Below, one piece after another: positions 44,583-56,724 of a stretch of 64,000 bases of DNA. A program made the position numbers and the translations under genes. The DNA is from a bacterium HR37 (GTDB lineage Bacteria > Desulfobacterota_D > UBA1144 > Nemesobacterales > CSP1-2), in the NCBI GenBank assembly GCA_002898375.1, contig BEIN01000001.1, positions 248,001 to 312,000 of the forward strand. The letters are read 5' to 3'. Every line of letters begins with the position of its first letter. Position 1 is the first letter of the stretch. The notes under the pieces are model-generated. The model ran no database searches. It was not told the DNA's origin and was given only the letters and a program-made list of their open reading frames with translations.

Positions 44583-46300
44583 TTAACCTCCGTAAAAAGC
44601 TGTTTTAGCTCATCAGGCATCTCTGGCACCGGCCTCCTGCCAACCTTCATCTCTTCCCCCTCTCGCCAGATTACCGTGTTGTACTTTCCCCACTCGGGAT
44701 CGGATTCAGGGTAGTCAACCCGACTGTGTGCTCCCCTGCTTTCCTTCCTAAATAATGCACTCTTTGCTATTGCCTCCGAGACAATTAACATGGATTTGAG
44801 ATCAGCACAAAGGTGCCACCCAGGGTTAAACAACCTAGAACCTTCTATCTTTAGCCTAGATGCGGTTCTCTTTATCTTCTCAAGCTCCTCAAGCCCCTTC
44901 TTCAAACCATCCTCAACACGAAAAACACCAAAGTAGTCCTGCATGGTTTCCTGCAGGGTTTGATGAACTATATAGGGATTTGCTCCATCTGCGTTCTCAA
45001 AAGGCTGAAGCAACTCCCTTGCAGCCTTTTCTATATCCTCTTCGTTTATCTTAAGTGTGTTATCACCGATCTCCTTAGCGTACTCAGCCGCACCCCATCC
45101 AGCCCTTCTTCCAAACACAAGAAGATCAGAAAGAGAGTTACCACCAAGACGATTTGCCCCATGCATACCACCAGCTACCTCTCCCGCAGCAAACAACCCG
45201 GGAACCGTACTTGCACCGTTTTCAGGATCAACCCTCACCCCTCCCATTATGTAGTGGGTAGTTGGCCCAACCTCCATAGGCATCTTTGTTATATCAACAT
45301 CTGCAAGCTCAAGAAACTGATGGTACATACTTGGTAGCTTCTTTTTTATAAAATCTGCGCCTTTATGAGATATATCAAGAAAAGCGCCTCCATGAGGGGA
45401 GCCTCTACCCTCTTTTACCTCTGTATAGATAGCTCTTGCCACAACATCACGAGTTGAAAGCTCCATTCTTTTGGGATCGTACCTTTCCATAAAGCGCTCC
45501 CCTTTGGCATTTCGCAGTATTCCCCCTTCCCCACGTACAGCCTCCGTTACAAGTATCCCTCTAACGCCTGGAGGCCATACCATTCCGGTAGGATGAAACT
45601 GAACAAATTCCATATCGATAAGCTCTGCTCCAGCCTCATAAGCAAGAGCATGCCCATCGCCCGTGTATTCCCACGAGTTAGAAGTAATCTTATACACCTT
45701 TCCAATGCCGCCTGTAGCAAGCACTATAGCCTTTGCCTTAAAGACAACAAACCTCCCGCTTTCCCTCCAGTAACCAAAAGCCCCAGAGATTCGCTCGCCA
45801 TCCTTAAACAGCTTCGTTATCGTACACTCCATATACACATCTATACCGGAGTGAATTCCTCTTTCCTGAAGGGTTCTGATCATCTCAAGCCCAGTACGAT
45901 CTCCAACATGACAGAGCCTCCTCCAAGAGTGACCACCAAAGGCACGCTGGAGTATCCTTCCATCCTTTGTACGATCAAACAATGCTCCCCACTCTTCCAA
46001 CTCCTTTACCCTGTCTGGAGCCTCCTGAGCATGAATAAGTGCCATTCGCCAATTATTTAGCATCTTCCCCCCAAGCATCGTATCCCTAAAGTGTGTCTTC
46101 CAGTTATCCTGTGGATCCACATTTGCAAGAGCAGCAGCGATACCCCCCTCAGCCATAACAGTATGGGCTTTACCCAAAAGGGATTTGCAAACAAGACCAA
46201 CCGATGCACCTCTTGCAGAGGCTTCGATAGCCGCTCGAAGCCCTGCCCCTCCAGCCCCAATAACCAAAACATCGTGTACATGTGTTTCATATTTCTCCAT
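44579..46300 (-). CDS. sdhA: succinate dehydrogenase/fumarate reductase flavoprotein subunit
   Basis: The FAD-containing subunit oxidising succinate to fumarate, 573 residues. The dinucleotide motif is GAGGAGLRAAIEA. The covalent-FAD His motif reads KAHTVMAEGGIAAAL. LATGGIGKVYKIT and HPTGMVWPPGVRGILVTEAVRGEGG form the substrate region, and TTHYIMGGVRVDP with AGEVAGGMHGANRLGGNS completes the signature. The C-terminal helical part (ESRGAHSRVDYPE) is normal. It starts 1 base after sdhC and overlaps sdhB by 4 bases. The overall pattern resembles the actinobacterial Sdh1-type enzyme. Confidence 0.94.
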   Translation of the reverse strand: MEKYETHVHDVLVIGAGGAGLRAAIEASARGASVGLVCKSLLGKAHTVMAEGGIAAALANVDPQDNWKTHFRDTMLGGKMLNNWRMALIHAQEAPDRVKELEEWGALFDRTKDGRILQRAFGGHSWRRLCHVGDRTGLEMIRTLQERGIHSGIDVYMECTITKLFKDGERISGAFGYWRESGRFVVFKAKAIVLATGGIGKVYKITSNSWEYTGDGHALAYEAGAELIDMEFVQFHPTGMVWPPGVRGILVTEAVRGEGGILRNAKGERFMERYDPKRMELSTRDVVARAIYTEVKEGRGSPHGGAFLDISHKGADFIKKKLPSMYHQFLELADVDITKMPMEVGPTTHYIMGGVRVDPENGASTVPGLFAAGEVAGGMHGANRLGGNSLSDLLVFGRRAGWGAAEYAKEIGDNTLKINEEDIEKAARELLQPFENADGANPYIVHQTLQETMQDYFGVFRVEDGLKKGLEELEKIKRTASRLKIEGSRLFNPGWHLCADLKSMLIVSEAIAKSALFRKESRGAHSRVDYPESDPEWGKYNTVIWREGEEMKVGRRPVPEMPDELKQLFTEVK

Positions 46301-46301
46301 C

Positions 46302-47036
46302 TTAAATCAACCTCACATCAATAATAGTCCCAGTTGCTACAAGCCGAACATAGAGATCGGCAAGAGCAACTCCAAAAAGGCTTATCCATGCCCAAAACAT
46401 GTGATGCTCATTTAAGGCACTTACCCACCTCCACAATCTATATCTTGTAGGACAGCTTGAAAAAATATCAAGTTTACCACCAACCAGATGACGACAGGAA
46501 TGGCAGGATACAGAATACATGGTAAGCAAAGCCGCGTTAACCAAAAGAACAATAGAACCAACACCCACACCAAACCCATCTTCAAAGAAGAAGGCCTTAA
46601 ATGCATCATACCACAGAAAAGCCAGCACCACAGTTGCCGCATAAAAGAAGTAACGGTGCACATTCTGAAGGATATAAGGGAACCTCGTTTCCCCTGTGTA
46701 TTTTCCCTGTCTTGACTTCAATCCCCTTACAGCACATGCAGGAGGAGACCAGAAAAAGGAGCGGTAATAGGCCTTTCTATAGTAGTAGCAGGTAACCCTG
46801 AAACCAAGGGGAGCCCATAGTATAAGTATGGCAGGTGAAAACTTCCACCAGTCAACAAGAATAAGAGGAGAATAGAAAGGGGATAGATAGGGACCAACCT
46901 CATAGTATCTTCCCTCGAGTGCACGCCAGGTAGCGTATATACCGAATGCGGTAAGAACTATAACGGTTAAAAGTGGAGCCACCCACCAGGCATCCCGCCT
47001 AAGCGTTAGAGGGCCTTCTGTGGTTGTATTTGCCAT
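46302..47036 (-). CDS. succinate dehydrogenase membrane anchor, large Sdh1-like type
   Basis: A 244-residue membrane protein upstream of sdhAB in the operon. About five hydrophobic segments are visible. His residues suited to heme binding lie in NVHRYFFYA and NEHHMFWAWISLF, and CHSCRHLVGG adds a small Cys/His group. The pattern NEHHMFWAWISLF...LADLYVRLV and the single large anchor are those I recall for the actinobacterial Sdh1-type subunit, rather than the small SdhC/SdhD pair. GTGGAGG upstream is a good ribosome site. It precedes sdhA by one base. Quinone type and heme content remain unproven. Confidence 0.8.
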   Translation of the reverse strand: MANTTTEGPLTLRRDAWWVAPLLTVIVLTAFGIYATWRALEGRYYEVGPYLSPFYSPLILVDWWKFSPAILILWAPLGFRVTCYYYRKAYYRSFFWSPPACAVRGLKSRQGKYTGETRFPYILQNVHRYFFYAATVVLAFLWYDAFKAFFFEDGFGVGVGSIVLLVNAALLTMYSVSCHSCRHLVGGKLDIFSSCPTRYRLWRWVSALNEHHMFWAWISLFGVALADLYVRLVATGTIIDVRLI

Positions 47037-47109
47037 ATCACAATTCCTCCACAGGTAGAAAATTAGGGGTACATTTTCAGTTAAAAACAGACAAGTTTAG
47101 GAGTTAAAT

Positions 47110-47135
47110 ATTATACCAATACTTAATATAGTCAA
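47110..47135 (-). promoter_or_regulatory. candidate promoter of the sdhCAB-sucC operon
   Basis: On the minus strand TGGTATAAT (extended -10) occupies 47110-47118, and TTGACT lies at 47130-47135 with a short 14-base spacer. The extended -10 may compensate for poor -35 spacing. The leader to sdhC would be about 65 bases. Confidence 0.45.
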
Positions 47136-47155
47136 GTATCTACAGCAAAAAAAGA

Positions 47156-49395
<2,240 letters not shown>

Positions 49396-49476
49396 GACAC
49401 AATCTCCCCTTTTATGGATTTTAATAAAATAAAATAATAAAAAAACAAAAGGTTTGCAACAAAAAATATACAGCCC

Positions 49477-52161
49477 CTAACTATCCCTGATCATCTGTCT
49501 AAGCACAGTTTGCAGTATTCCTCCGTTTTTATAGTATTCAACCTCTATTGGGCTGTCTAGACGGCATATAACTCTAAACTCATATTCGCTCTTATCACTT
49601 CTTCTAACCCTAACGGGAATCTCTTTGGCTGGATAAATCCCCTCAGCAATTCCCGAGATATAATACTCCTCAAATCCGGTAAGTCCATGTGTTTTCCAGC
49701 TCTCACCAGGCTTAAACTGAAGAGGAAGAACACCCATACCAACTAGATTGCTTCTGTGGATTCTCTCAAAGCTCTCAGCAATAACCGCTTTAACCCCAAG
49801 AAGCATTGTTCCCTTTGCGGCCCAGTCTCTTGAACTACCACTTCCGTACTCTTTTCCAGCAATTACAATAAGAGGGGTTCCTTCCCTCTTATACCTCATT
49901 GCAGCCTCATATACGCTCATCTTTTCCCCAGTAGGGATATATACTGTCCATCCACCCTCCGTACCGGGAACCAGAAGATTTTTAAGTCTTATGTTAGCAA
50001 AAGTGCCTCTGATCATAACCTCGTGATTACCACGACGTGAACCGTAACTGTTAAAATCCTTGGGTTCAACACCCCTTTCAATTAGATACCTACCAGCAGG
50101 ACTATCCTTGGGAATACTTCCAGCGGGTGAAATATGGTCTGTTGTTACAGAATCTCCCAGAAGAACAAGAACCCTTGCCTTCTTTATATCCTCCAATGGA
50201 GGCAGATCCAAGGAGAAATTCTCAAAGAAAGGAGGTTCCTGAATGTAGGTTGATTTGGGATCCCAGTTATATAGGTCCCCTTCTGGAACCTGTAGAGACT
50301 TCCATTTTTCATCTCCCTCAAAAACATGGGCATATCTTGCCTTAAACAACTCTGGATTAAGTGCCTTCTCAATGGTCTTTCTAATCTCCTCATGAGAAGG
50401 CCATATATCTCTTAGGTATACAGGTTTCCCATCCACCCCTATTCCAAGTGGCTCATTTAACATGTCTATATTTACCGTTCCCGCAAGCGCATACGCAACA
50501 ACGAGTGGAGGGGAGGCAAGGTATGCAAGCTTAACAAGAGGATGAATACGTCCCTCAAAATTTCTGTTACCGCTAAGCACCGCCGCAACATAGAGGTCAT
50601 TTTTCGTTATTGCTTCAGATACAGGCTCAGGAAGAGGACCACTGTTTCCTATGCATGTGGTGCACCCGAATCCAACCAGGTAAAACCCGAGTTTTTCAAG
50701 ATAAGGCATAAGACCCGAACCCTCCAGGTAATCCATAACAACACGCGAACCAGGAGCCAAGCTCGTTTTAACAGCAGGATTCACCTCCAGACCATACTCA
50801 ACAGCCTTTTTTGCAAGCAACCCTGCTCCTATCATTACAGATGGATTTGAGGTATTTGTGCAACTGGTTATAGCAGAAATCACTACAGAACCATTTGCTA
50901 GACTGGTTCTATGTCCGTCAATTAGTACCTCTACCCTCTTTTCCTCACTTATTCCCTTTTTAGATAAAAACGACTGATAGGCTTTCTTCATATCCTTTAG
51001 GGGTACCCGATCCTGTGGACGGGTAGGACCTGCAAGTGATGGCTCAACTGTGGTTAAATCTAACTCCAACACATCACTATACACAGGATCCTCGGTATCA
51101 TCAGTTCTAAAAAGCCCCTGGGCCTTTGTGTAAGCCTCTACCAACTCAACCAGCTTTCTATCACGCCCAGTTCCAAGAAGGTAATTCAGTGTTTCCCTAT
51201 CAACAGGGAAGAAACCAACAGTTGCTCCGTATTCAGGTGCCATATTAGCCACAGTTGCCCTATCTGCAAGGCTTAAGCGACTGAGTCCCGGACCAAAGAA
51301 CTCTACAAACTTACCCACAACCCCTTTTTGTCTAAGCATCTCCGTCACTGTAAGAACGAGATCAGTAGCCGTTGCACCCTCTCTTAATTCACCATAGAGC
51401 TTGAACCCGATAACTTCCGGTATCAGCATATAAAGTGGCTGCCCAAGCATACATGCTTCAGCCTCTATCCCACCTACTCCCCACCCAAGCACGCTTAAAC
51501 CATTTATCATAGTGGTATGAGAATCAGTTCCCACCAAAGTGTCAGGAAATGCCACAACCTTTCCGTTAATTTCCTTGGATCTTACAACACTTGCAAGGTA
51601 CTCTAGATTTACCTGATGAACTATACCGGTTCCAGGGGGAACCACACGAAAGTTGTTAAAAGATTTCTGTGCCCACCTAAGAAAAGCGTATCTTTCGTAG
51701 TTACGCCCAAATTCAAGCTCTACATTCTTCTTTAGGGCCTCAGGAGATCTAAAGAAATCAACCTGAACCGAATGATCTATTACCAAATCCACAGGTACAA
51801 CCGGATTTATACGTTTTGGGTCTTTTCCCATTCTATGAACCACAGAACGCATTGCGGCTAGATCCGCAACACAGGGCACACCGGTAAAATCCTGGAGTAT
51901 AACCCTGGCAGGCATATATGGAATCTCTTTTGGCTCGGTTTTCTTAGGCTCCCACCTTGCAAGTGAGTAAACATCTTCTTCAGTTACAAGCTTTCCATCA
52001 AAGTTTCTCAATATGTTCTCAAGAAGGATTTTTATTGAAAAAGGAAGTCTAGAAATATTACCCCCGATAGCCCTTTCAAGACGTTCAAGGGAATACAGAT
52101 CATATACCCCATGGCTGGTTTTAACAGATAAGAGTGCATCAAAAGGGTTGTTATTGGCCAT
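49477..52161 (-). CDS. acnA: aconitate hydratase A
   Basis: Aconitase converting citrate to isocitrate, 894 residues, AcnA/IRP1 type. The 4Fe-4S cysteines are in [14 protein letters not shown] and [39 protein letters not shown] is the hallmark early segment. The swivel domain carries [21 protein letters not shown] and [17 protein letters not shown]. It is the first gene of the acnA-icd-mdh set. A TATAAT lies about 44 bases upstream of the start. No citrate synthase gene is adjacent. Confidence 0.96.
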   Translation of the reverse strand: MANNNPFDALLSVKTSHGVYDLYSLERLERAIGGNISRLPFSIKILLENILRNFDGKLVTEEDVYSLARWEPKKTEPKEIPYMPARVILQDFTGVPCVADLAAMRSVVHRMGKDPKRINPVVPVDLVIDHSVQVDFFRSPEALKKNVELEFGRNYERYAFLRWAQKSFNNFRVVPPGTGIVHQVNLEYLASVVRSKEINGKVVAFPDTLVGTDSHTTMINGLSVLGWGVGGIEAEACMLGQPLYMLIPEVIGFKLYGELREGATATDLVLTVTEMLRQKGVVGKFVEFFGPGLSRLSLADRATVANMAPEYGATVGFFPVDRETLNYLLGTGRDRKLVELVEAYTKAQGLFRTDDTEDPVYSDVLELDLTTVEPSLAGPTRPQDRVPLKDMKKAYQSFLSKKGISEEKRVEVLIDGHRTSLANGSVVISAITSCTNTSNPSVMIGAGLLAKKAVEYGLEVNPAVKTSLAPGSRVVMDYLEGSGLMPYLEKLGFYLVGFGCTTCIGNSGPLPEPVSEAITKNDLYVAAVLSGNRNFEGRIHPLVKLAYLASPPLVVAYALAGTVNIDMLNEPLGIGVDGKPVYLRDIWPSHEEIRKTIEKALNPELFKARYAHVFEGDEKWKSLQVPEGDLYNWDPKSTYIQEPPFFENFSLDLPPLEDIKKARVLVLLGDSVTTDHISPAGSIPKDSPAGRYLIERGVEPKDFNSYGSRRGNHEVMIRGTFANIRLKNLLVPGTEGGWTVYIPTGEKMSVYEAAMRYKREGTPLIVIAGKEYGSGSSRDWAAKGTMLLGVKAVIAESFERIHRSNLVGMGVLPLQFKPGESWKTHGLTGFEEYYISGIAEGIYPAKEIPVRVRRSDKSEYEFRVICRLDSPIEVEYYKNGGILQTVLRQMIRDS

Positions 52162-52204
52162 AGCTTCTCTCCATTAGGTTTATTTTCTTAAGGTTAACTT
52201 AATT

Positions 52205-52210
52205 ATTATA
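52205..52210 (-). promoter_or_regulatory. candidate -10 box of acnA
   Basis: TATAAT on the minus strand sits about 44 bases before the acnA ATG. No recognisable -35 lies 17 bases further upstream, so this is a partial promoter call. Confidence 0.35.
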
Positions 52211-52243
52211 TACTATGAATCGGAAGAAAAAAGTCTTATAAAA

Positions 52244-52256
52244 AAGGCCGCTTTAG
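52244..52256 (-). terminator. weak candidate terminator at the rpiB end
   Basis: On the minus strand AAAGCGGCCTTT can form a 4-base stem and runs straight into TTTTTT. It overlaps the rpiB stop codon. The stem is short, so confidence is low; it is the only terminator-like element between the fab operon and acnA. Confidence 0.3.
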
Positions 52257-52726
52257 AGATTCCTTTTACTGCTGTATATTTTCTTCTCTATCTCTTCTAT
52301 CTTCTTTAATCTCCTTATGTGCCTTCCACCCTCAAATGGTGTTTCAAGCCACACCCTAACTATTTCCTTTGCCAGCTCTTTTGCTGTGGTTCTACCAGCC
52401 AAAGCAAGTACATTTGTATCATTATGCTTTCTGCTCATTATAGCCGTATACACATCATTTACCTGAACCGCTCTGACCCCCGGAAACTTATTGGCTACAA
52501 TTGCCATTCCAACCCCTGATCCGCAGAAAAGAATTCCCCCTTCATATTCACCACTGGACACCTTCTCGGCAACAATACTTGCATAATCTGGATAATCCAC
52601 TGAGGTTGAGCCTTCAACCCCGAAATCGTCAAAAAGATAACCAAGCTCTAAAAGGAACTTTTTTATTTCCTCCTTTAGCTCAACCCCTGCGTGATCTGAA
52701 GCTAAAGCCAACTTCTTTTTAACCAT
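52253..52726 (-). CDS. rpiB: ribose-5-phosphate isomerase B
   Basis: An isomerase of the RpiB/LacAB family that interconverts ribose 5-phosphate and ribulose 5-phosphate, 157 residues. ALASDHAGVELKEEI is the N-terminal signature. The catalytic Cys and phosphate loop are in LFCGSGVGMAIVANKFPGVRA. SRKHNDTNVLALAGR is the other conserved block. ATG 52726 overlaps the fabF stop by 8 bases, so it is translationally coupled to the fab operon. Downstream of fabF many genomes carry rnc; here rpiB takes that place. Confidence 0.94.
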   Translation of the reverse strand: MVKKKLALASDHAGVELKEEIKKFLLELGYLFDDFGVEGSTSVDYPDYASIVAEKVSSGEYEGGILFCGSGVGMAIVANKFPGVRAVQVNDVYTAIMSRKHNDTNVLALAGRTTAKELAKEIVRVWLETPFEGGRHIRRLKKIEEIEKKIYSSKRNL

Positions 52727-53954
52727 CAAATCTCTTAAAAGCTAAGGTAACATTAGTCCCACCAAAACCAAAGGAATTGCTAAGGGCAACCTTGATTGGA
52801 GCCTCTCGTGCCTGGTTTGGAACATAATCTAGATCACATTCAGGTTCAGGATTCTCAAGGTTTATGGTGGGAGGAATAATACCATGATACAGGGCAAGAG
52901 CGGTAAAAGCAGCCTCTATACCGCCTGCTGCTCCCAAAAGATGCCCCGTCATAGACTTGGTTGAACTCACAGCAAGCCTATAAGCATGCTCTCCAAAAAC
53001 CTCTTTTATAGCCCGCGTTTCATTTATATCGTTCTGCGGGGTAGAGGTTCCATGTGCATTTATGTAATCAACATCCTCTGGATTAAGGTTACCGTTTCTT
53101 AAGGCACTTCTCATGCACCTTACAGGTCCATCAAGAGACGGAGCAGTTATGTGATAAGCATCTCCACTCATACCACACCCCACAATCTCAGCATAGATTC
53201 TTGCCCCACGTTTTTTTGCAAACTCCAGCTCTTCAAGGATCAAAATCCCAGCCCCTTCTCCTATGACAAACCCATCTCTATCCCTATCGAATGGACGTGA
53301 AGCACGATGGGGCTCGTCATTCCTGGTTGAAATAGCCTTCATGGAATTAAAACCAGCAATGGTTACCGGAATAATGGGGGCCTCTGTTCCCCCAGCAATC
53401 ATTACATCAGCATCCCCTCTTTCAATTGCCATAGCAGCATAACCAATTGCATGCGCACTTGCTGCACACGCCGTTGTTGTACAACTGTTAGGCCCCTTTG
53501 CATTAAAGTATATAGAAACATACCCTGCAGCCATATTGGCAATTATGTTAGGTATAAAAAACGGGGAAACACGACCTGGCCCTCTTCCCTCCATTACCAG
53601 AACGGTCTTATAATATGTATCCATACCACCTATTCCAGACCCGATAATAGTACCAACAGAGGGTGAAATATCTTCTGTAATTTCAAGCCCTGCATCCTCT
53701 AAAGCAATCTTGGTGGCTGCAACCGCATACTGTATAAAGAGATCGCTTCTTTTTATCTCTCTTAAGTCCATAAAAGCGGATGGATCAAAATCAAGAACCT
53801 CTCCAGCTATCTGAGTTTTTAGCTGAGATGGGTCAAACTTCTGGATACGCCTTATACCAGAACGTCCTTCACAGATTCCTTCCCAAGTTGGTTTATTCCC
53901 CGTTCCAAGAGGTGTTATAAGTCCTACTCCTGTAACTACAACCCTTCTTCTCAT
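52719..53954 (-). CDS. fabF: 3-oxoacyl-ACP synthase II
   Basis: The chain-extending ketosynthase of fatty acid synthesis, 411 residues. The triad is visible: Cys in TTACAASAHAIGYA, His in NAHGTSTPQNDINE and His in SMTGHLLGAAGG. FGFGGTNVTLAF closes the protein. The start codon overlaps the stop of acpP by one base at 53954. It uses acyl-ACP and malonyl-ACP made by the adjacent fabD and acpP products. Confidence 0.95.
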   Translation of the reverse strand: MRRRVVVTGVGLITPLGTGNKPTWEGICEGRSGIRRIQKFDPSQLKTQIAGEVLDFDPSAFMDLREIKRSDLFIQYAVAATKIALEDAGLEITEDISPSVGTIIGSGIGGMDTYYKTVLVMEGRGPGRVSPFFIPNIIANMAAGYVSIYFNAKGPNSCTTTACAASAHAIGYAAMAIERGDADVMIAGGTEAPIIPVTIAGFNSMKAISTRNDEPHRASRPFDRDRDGFVIGEGAGILILEELEFAKKRGARIYAEIVGCGMSGDAYHITAPSLDGPVRCMRSALRNGNLNPEDVDYINAHGTSTPQNDINETRAIKEVFGEHAYRLAVSSTKSMTGHLLGAAGGIEAAFTALALYHGIIPPTINLENPEPECDLDYVPNQAREAPIKVALSNSFGFGGTNVTLAFKRFDG

Positions 53955-54205
53955 TACTTCTTACGCTCCAATATGTAGTTTATTGCATCCTGTACGGTTA
54001 CTATTCTCTCCGCATCTTCATCTGAGATCTCAAGACCAAATTCATCCTCCATCGACATTATAAGCTCTACAAGGTCAAGGGAATCAGCACCCAGATCCTC
54101 TATGAATGAGGCTTCAGGTGTGATTTCTTCTTCTGATTTACCAAGCTGATTTGCTATCATCTTTTTTACCTTTCCAACTATTTCCTGTTCAATTTGAGTA
54201 GCCAT
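53954..54205 (-). CDS. acpP: acyl carrier protein
   Basis: An acidic four-helix carrier of 83 residues. The phosphopantetheine Ser is in [14 protein letters not shown], the universal motif. [20 protein letters not shown] follows, also typical. It carries growing acyl chains between the fab enzymes. It lies 25 bases after fabG and runs into fabF. AGGAGG precedes the start. Confidence 0.97.
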   Translation of the reverse strand: MATQIEQEIVGKVKKMIANQLGKSEEEITPEASFIEDLGADSLDLVELIMSMEDEFGLEISDEDAERIVTVQDAINYILERKK

Positions 54206-54230
54206 ATTATTCCTCCTATTTTTTCAAGTT

Positions 54231-54977
54231 TTAAGTATAGAGTCCCCCATTAACCCTTATAATTTCCCCTGTTATGTAGGAAGCGTCATCAGAAACGAGA
54301 AAAGCAACAACCTTGGCAACATCCTCAGGGGTTCCAAACCTGCCAAGAGGAATCTCCTCAATGTACCTATCTTTTAAATCCTTGGGAAGATTATACGTCA
54401 TATCGGTTTCTATAAAACCCGGACTCACTGCATTAACAGTTATACCCCTAGAGCCCACTTCTTTTGCAACCGCCTTCGTAAAACCTATAATACCAGCTTT
54501 AGCAGCTGAGTAATTGGCCTGTCCAGAATTGCCCATCTCACCCACAACCGATGTAACATTCACAATCCTTCCATACCTCTGCTTAATCATTGATTTTAAA
54601 GCGGCCCTGGTACAGTTAAAGACACCCTTTAAATCAATCCTAATAACCTCATCCCAGTCTTCCTCCTTCATACGCATAACCAAACCATCTCTTGTAATTC
54701 CTGCATTGTTTACAAGTATGTGTAAACCTCCAAAATCTTGCTCTACCTTGGCAATTATCTCCTGAACAAGAGAAAAATCGGACACATCAAACTGACAGAG
54801 ATAAGCCCTTCCACCGAGAGCTCTTATCTCTTCTAAAACCCCCTCTGCTGCACTCTGATTCCGTGCATAGTTAACAACCACAAAAGCCCCCCGTCTTGCA
54901 AGCTCAATTGCAACAGCCCTTCCAATTCCCCTTGAAGCCCCTGTTACAAGCGCAACCCTGTCTTTAAACTCCATCAT
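54231..54977 (-). CDS. fabG: 3-oxoacyl-ACP reductase
   Basis: An NADPH-dependent short-chain dehydrogenase of 248 residues for the first reduction step of fatty acid elongation. The cofactor motif is VTGASRGIGRAVAIEL. NNAGITRDGLVMRM is the FabG-specific segment. The catalytic Ser, Tyr and Lys are in VTSVVGEMGNSGQANYSAAKAG, and SPGFIETDMT follows. The start overlaps the end of fabD by 14 bases with AGAGGA inside the fabD end. Confidence 0.95.
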   Translation of the reverse strand: MMEFKDRVALVTGASRGIGRAVAIELARRGAFVVVNYARNQSAAEGVLEEIRALGGRAYLCQFDVSDFSLVQEIIAKVEQDFGGLHILVNNAGITRDGLVMRMKEEDWDEVIRIDLKGVFNCTRAALKSMIKQRYGRIVNVTSVVGEMGNSGQANYSAAKAGIIGFTKAVAKEVGSRGITVNAVSPGFIETDMTYNLPKDLKDRYIEEIPLGRFGTPEDVAKVVAFLVSDDASYITGEIIRVNGGLYT

Positions 54978-55905
54978 ATGATAATCCTCTTAATAAATCA
55001 AGCTGGTTTGGTTTCTCAAAATTGTAAACCTCAACATCCGAAACTATCCTTTTTATAAGCCCAGAAAGCACGTTTTTAGGACCTATCTCAAAAAAGCTTC
55101 TAACCCCTCTCTCATATAATACCCTAACGGACTCACACCACCTAACAGGATTCATAACTTGATTCACAAGAAGATGTTTTAAATTAGAAACGTTAAAGTT
55201 AACCTGTGCATCAAAATTTGTCACAATGGGTACTTTAAAATCATGAAAAGTCACCTCATCTAACACCTCAGACAACCTCTTAGCGGCAGGAGCCATGAGT
55301 TTGCAGTGAAAAGGTGCACTTACATCAAGAATTACAACCCTCCTTGCCCCCTTTTCCTTTGCTATATCCGCTGCCCTCTCTACAGCTTCCCTGTGCCCCG
55401 CAATTACTGTTTGACCTGGAGCATTAAAGTTAGCTGGACTTACAATAAGCTTTTCACTTGAGACATATCTGCATATTTCCTCAACTTCTGCTTCCTGAAG
55501 TCCAAGCACAGCAGCCATTGCCCCAACACCAAAAGGAACAGCCTCTTGAGTAAATTGCCCGCGCTTCCTTACAACCCATACAGCATCTTTAAACTCCAAG
55601 GCCCCATTTGCCACAAGCGCTGTGTATTCCCCAAGGCTATGACCTGCAACAAAATCGGGCTGGATTCCAGTTTCCTCCTGCAGCACTTTTAGTGCAGCAA
55701 CACTTACCGTAAGAATAGCAGGTTGTGCATTGACCGTTAAATCAAGTTGACCCGCGTTATCCTCAAAACACAGTTTTACAAGGTCACAACCCACCATATC
55801 ACTAGCCTCTTCAAACACCTGACGGGCAGTTTTAAACTCTCTATATAACTCCTGCCCCATTCCAACGTACTGAGAACCCTGTCCTGGAAACACAAACGCT
55901 ATCAT
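54964..55905 (-). CDS. fabD: malonyl CoA-ACP transacylase
   Basis: FabD loads malonyl from CoA onto ACP, 313 residues. FVFPGQGSQYVGMG is the N-terminal signature and the nucleophile Ser is in AGHSLGEYTALV. The second catalytic His is in VSAPFHCKLMAPA. EIGPKNVLSGLIKRI is the typical end. It lies 14 bases after rpmF. The genes plsX and fabH, commonly found between rpmF and fabD, are missing. Confidence 0.95.
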   Translation of the reverse strand: MIAFVFPGQGSQYVGMGQELYREFKTARQVFEEASDMVGCDLVKLCFEDNAGQLDLTVNAQPAILTVSVAALKVLQEETGIQPDFVAGHSLGEYTALVANGALEFKDAVWVVRKRGQFTQEAVPFGVGAMAAVLGLQEAEVEEICRYVSSEKLIVSPANFNAPGQTVIAGHREAVERAADIAKEKGARRVVILDVSAPFHCKLMAPAAKRLSEVLDEVTFHDFKVPIVTNFDAQVNFNVSNLKHLLVNQVMNPVRWCESVRVLYERGVRSFFEIGPKNVLSGLIKRIVSDVEVYNFEKPNQLDLLRGLSYDGV

Positions 55906-55919
55906 GGAATACCGCCTCT

Positions 55920-56108
55920 TTACTCTAGAGTTTCACTCTCTTTTTTAAGGGTTCTGCCCTTATAGTATCCACAGCTCGGACATACCCTGTGTGGAGGTTT
56001 AAGCTCGTTACAGTTTGGGCACATAGAAAGGGCAGGACGAGAGAGCTTGTAGTGCGTTCTCCTCTTTCTTGATTTTGATCTTGAAGTCCTTCGTTTTGGA
56101 AGTGCCAT
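55920..56108 (-). CDS. rpmF: 50S ribosomal protein L32
   Basis: A 62-residue zinc-type L32. ALPKRRTSRSKSRKRRTHYKL is the usual basic start. Two CxxC pairs (CPNC, CPSC) form the zinc site in MCPNCNELKPPHRVCPSCGYYKG. It stands between the yceD-type gene and fabD, the standard position. Confidence 0.96.
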   Translation of the reverse strand: MALPKRRTSRSKSRKRRTHYKLSRPALSMCPNCNELKPPHRVCPSCGYYKGRTLKKESETLE

Positions 56109-56123
56109 ATCCTCTCTCCCATA

Positions 56124-56645
56124 TTAGATTTTTATATTCCTTAGAACCGCAAACCTTGGATCAACCCACTCCTCCTTACAAGAGCACCTCTCCACATTGA
56201 GGTTTGCTCCACAGTAAGGACACAACCCAAGACAATCCTCTCGACAAAGTATCTTTATAGGTAATGCCATTGCTACAACTTCTCTTAGATAATCCCCTAT
56301 ATCCACCTCTTCACCACTGTAGGTTTCGTAATCTGTATCGTCCTCTTCATCCTCTTCTTTAAAAACCGGAGCTGGAGAAAGGACCAGTTTAACCTCCGGA
56401 CTAAGTGTTAAATCTACCGGTGTCAAACACCTTGCACACGGAGACGTTATGGAGAACCTGAGATTTCCCATAACGGTAATCTCTTTTAAAACCCGAGTTA
56501 CCCTCAGGTCAAAATCTATGTTTGAAGAAATATGGGTTTCCTCACCCTCTGATACAATCTCAGGTATATTGGTTAACCACTCGGGTTTTCTATAAGTAAC
56601 TATGTGTAACCCCTCTTTTCCTATATCAGAGCATCTTATCTTCAT
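56124..56645 (-). CDS. YceD/DUF177-family protein
   Basis: A 173-residue protein of the YceD (DUF177) family encoded upstream of rpmF in most bacteria. The conserved CARCLTP motif is present near residue 69. A Cys-rich C-terminal part reads CREDCLGLCPYCGANLNVERCSC, a zinc-binding-like form of the family end. YceD is linked to 23S rRNA and ribosome assembly in E. coli and plants. An acidic EEDEEDDTDYE stretch separates the two parts. It begins the rpmF-fab operon and has a candidate promoter 40-65 bases upstream. Confidence 0.88.
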   Translation of the reverse strand: MKIRCSDIGKEGLHIVTYRKPEWLTNIPEIVSEGEETHISSNIDFDLRVTRVLKEITVMGNLRFSITSPCARCLTPVDLTLSPEVKLVLSPAPVFKEEDEEDDTDYETYSGEEVDIGDYLREVVAMALPIKILCREDCLGLCPYCGANLNVERCSCKEEWVDPRFAVLRNIKI

Positions 56646-56683
56646 ATCTTTACCACCCCATTAACCCAAAATTATGGCATTAA

Positions 56684-56711
56684 ATAATAATATAACATTT
56701 CTCTTTTGCAA
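56684..56711 (-). promoter_or_regulatory. candidate promoter of yceD-rpmF-fab operon
   Basis: On the minus strand TTGCAA (56706-56711) and TATTAT (56684-56689) are 16 bases apart. The leader to the yceD-type ATG would be about 30 bases. The surrounding gap is the only one of size between oppF and fabF. Confidence 0.45.
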
Positions 56712-56724
56712 GTTCTTTACAACC

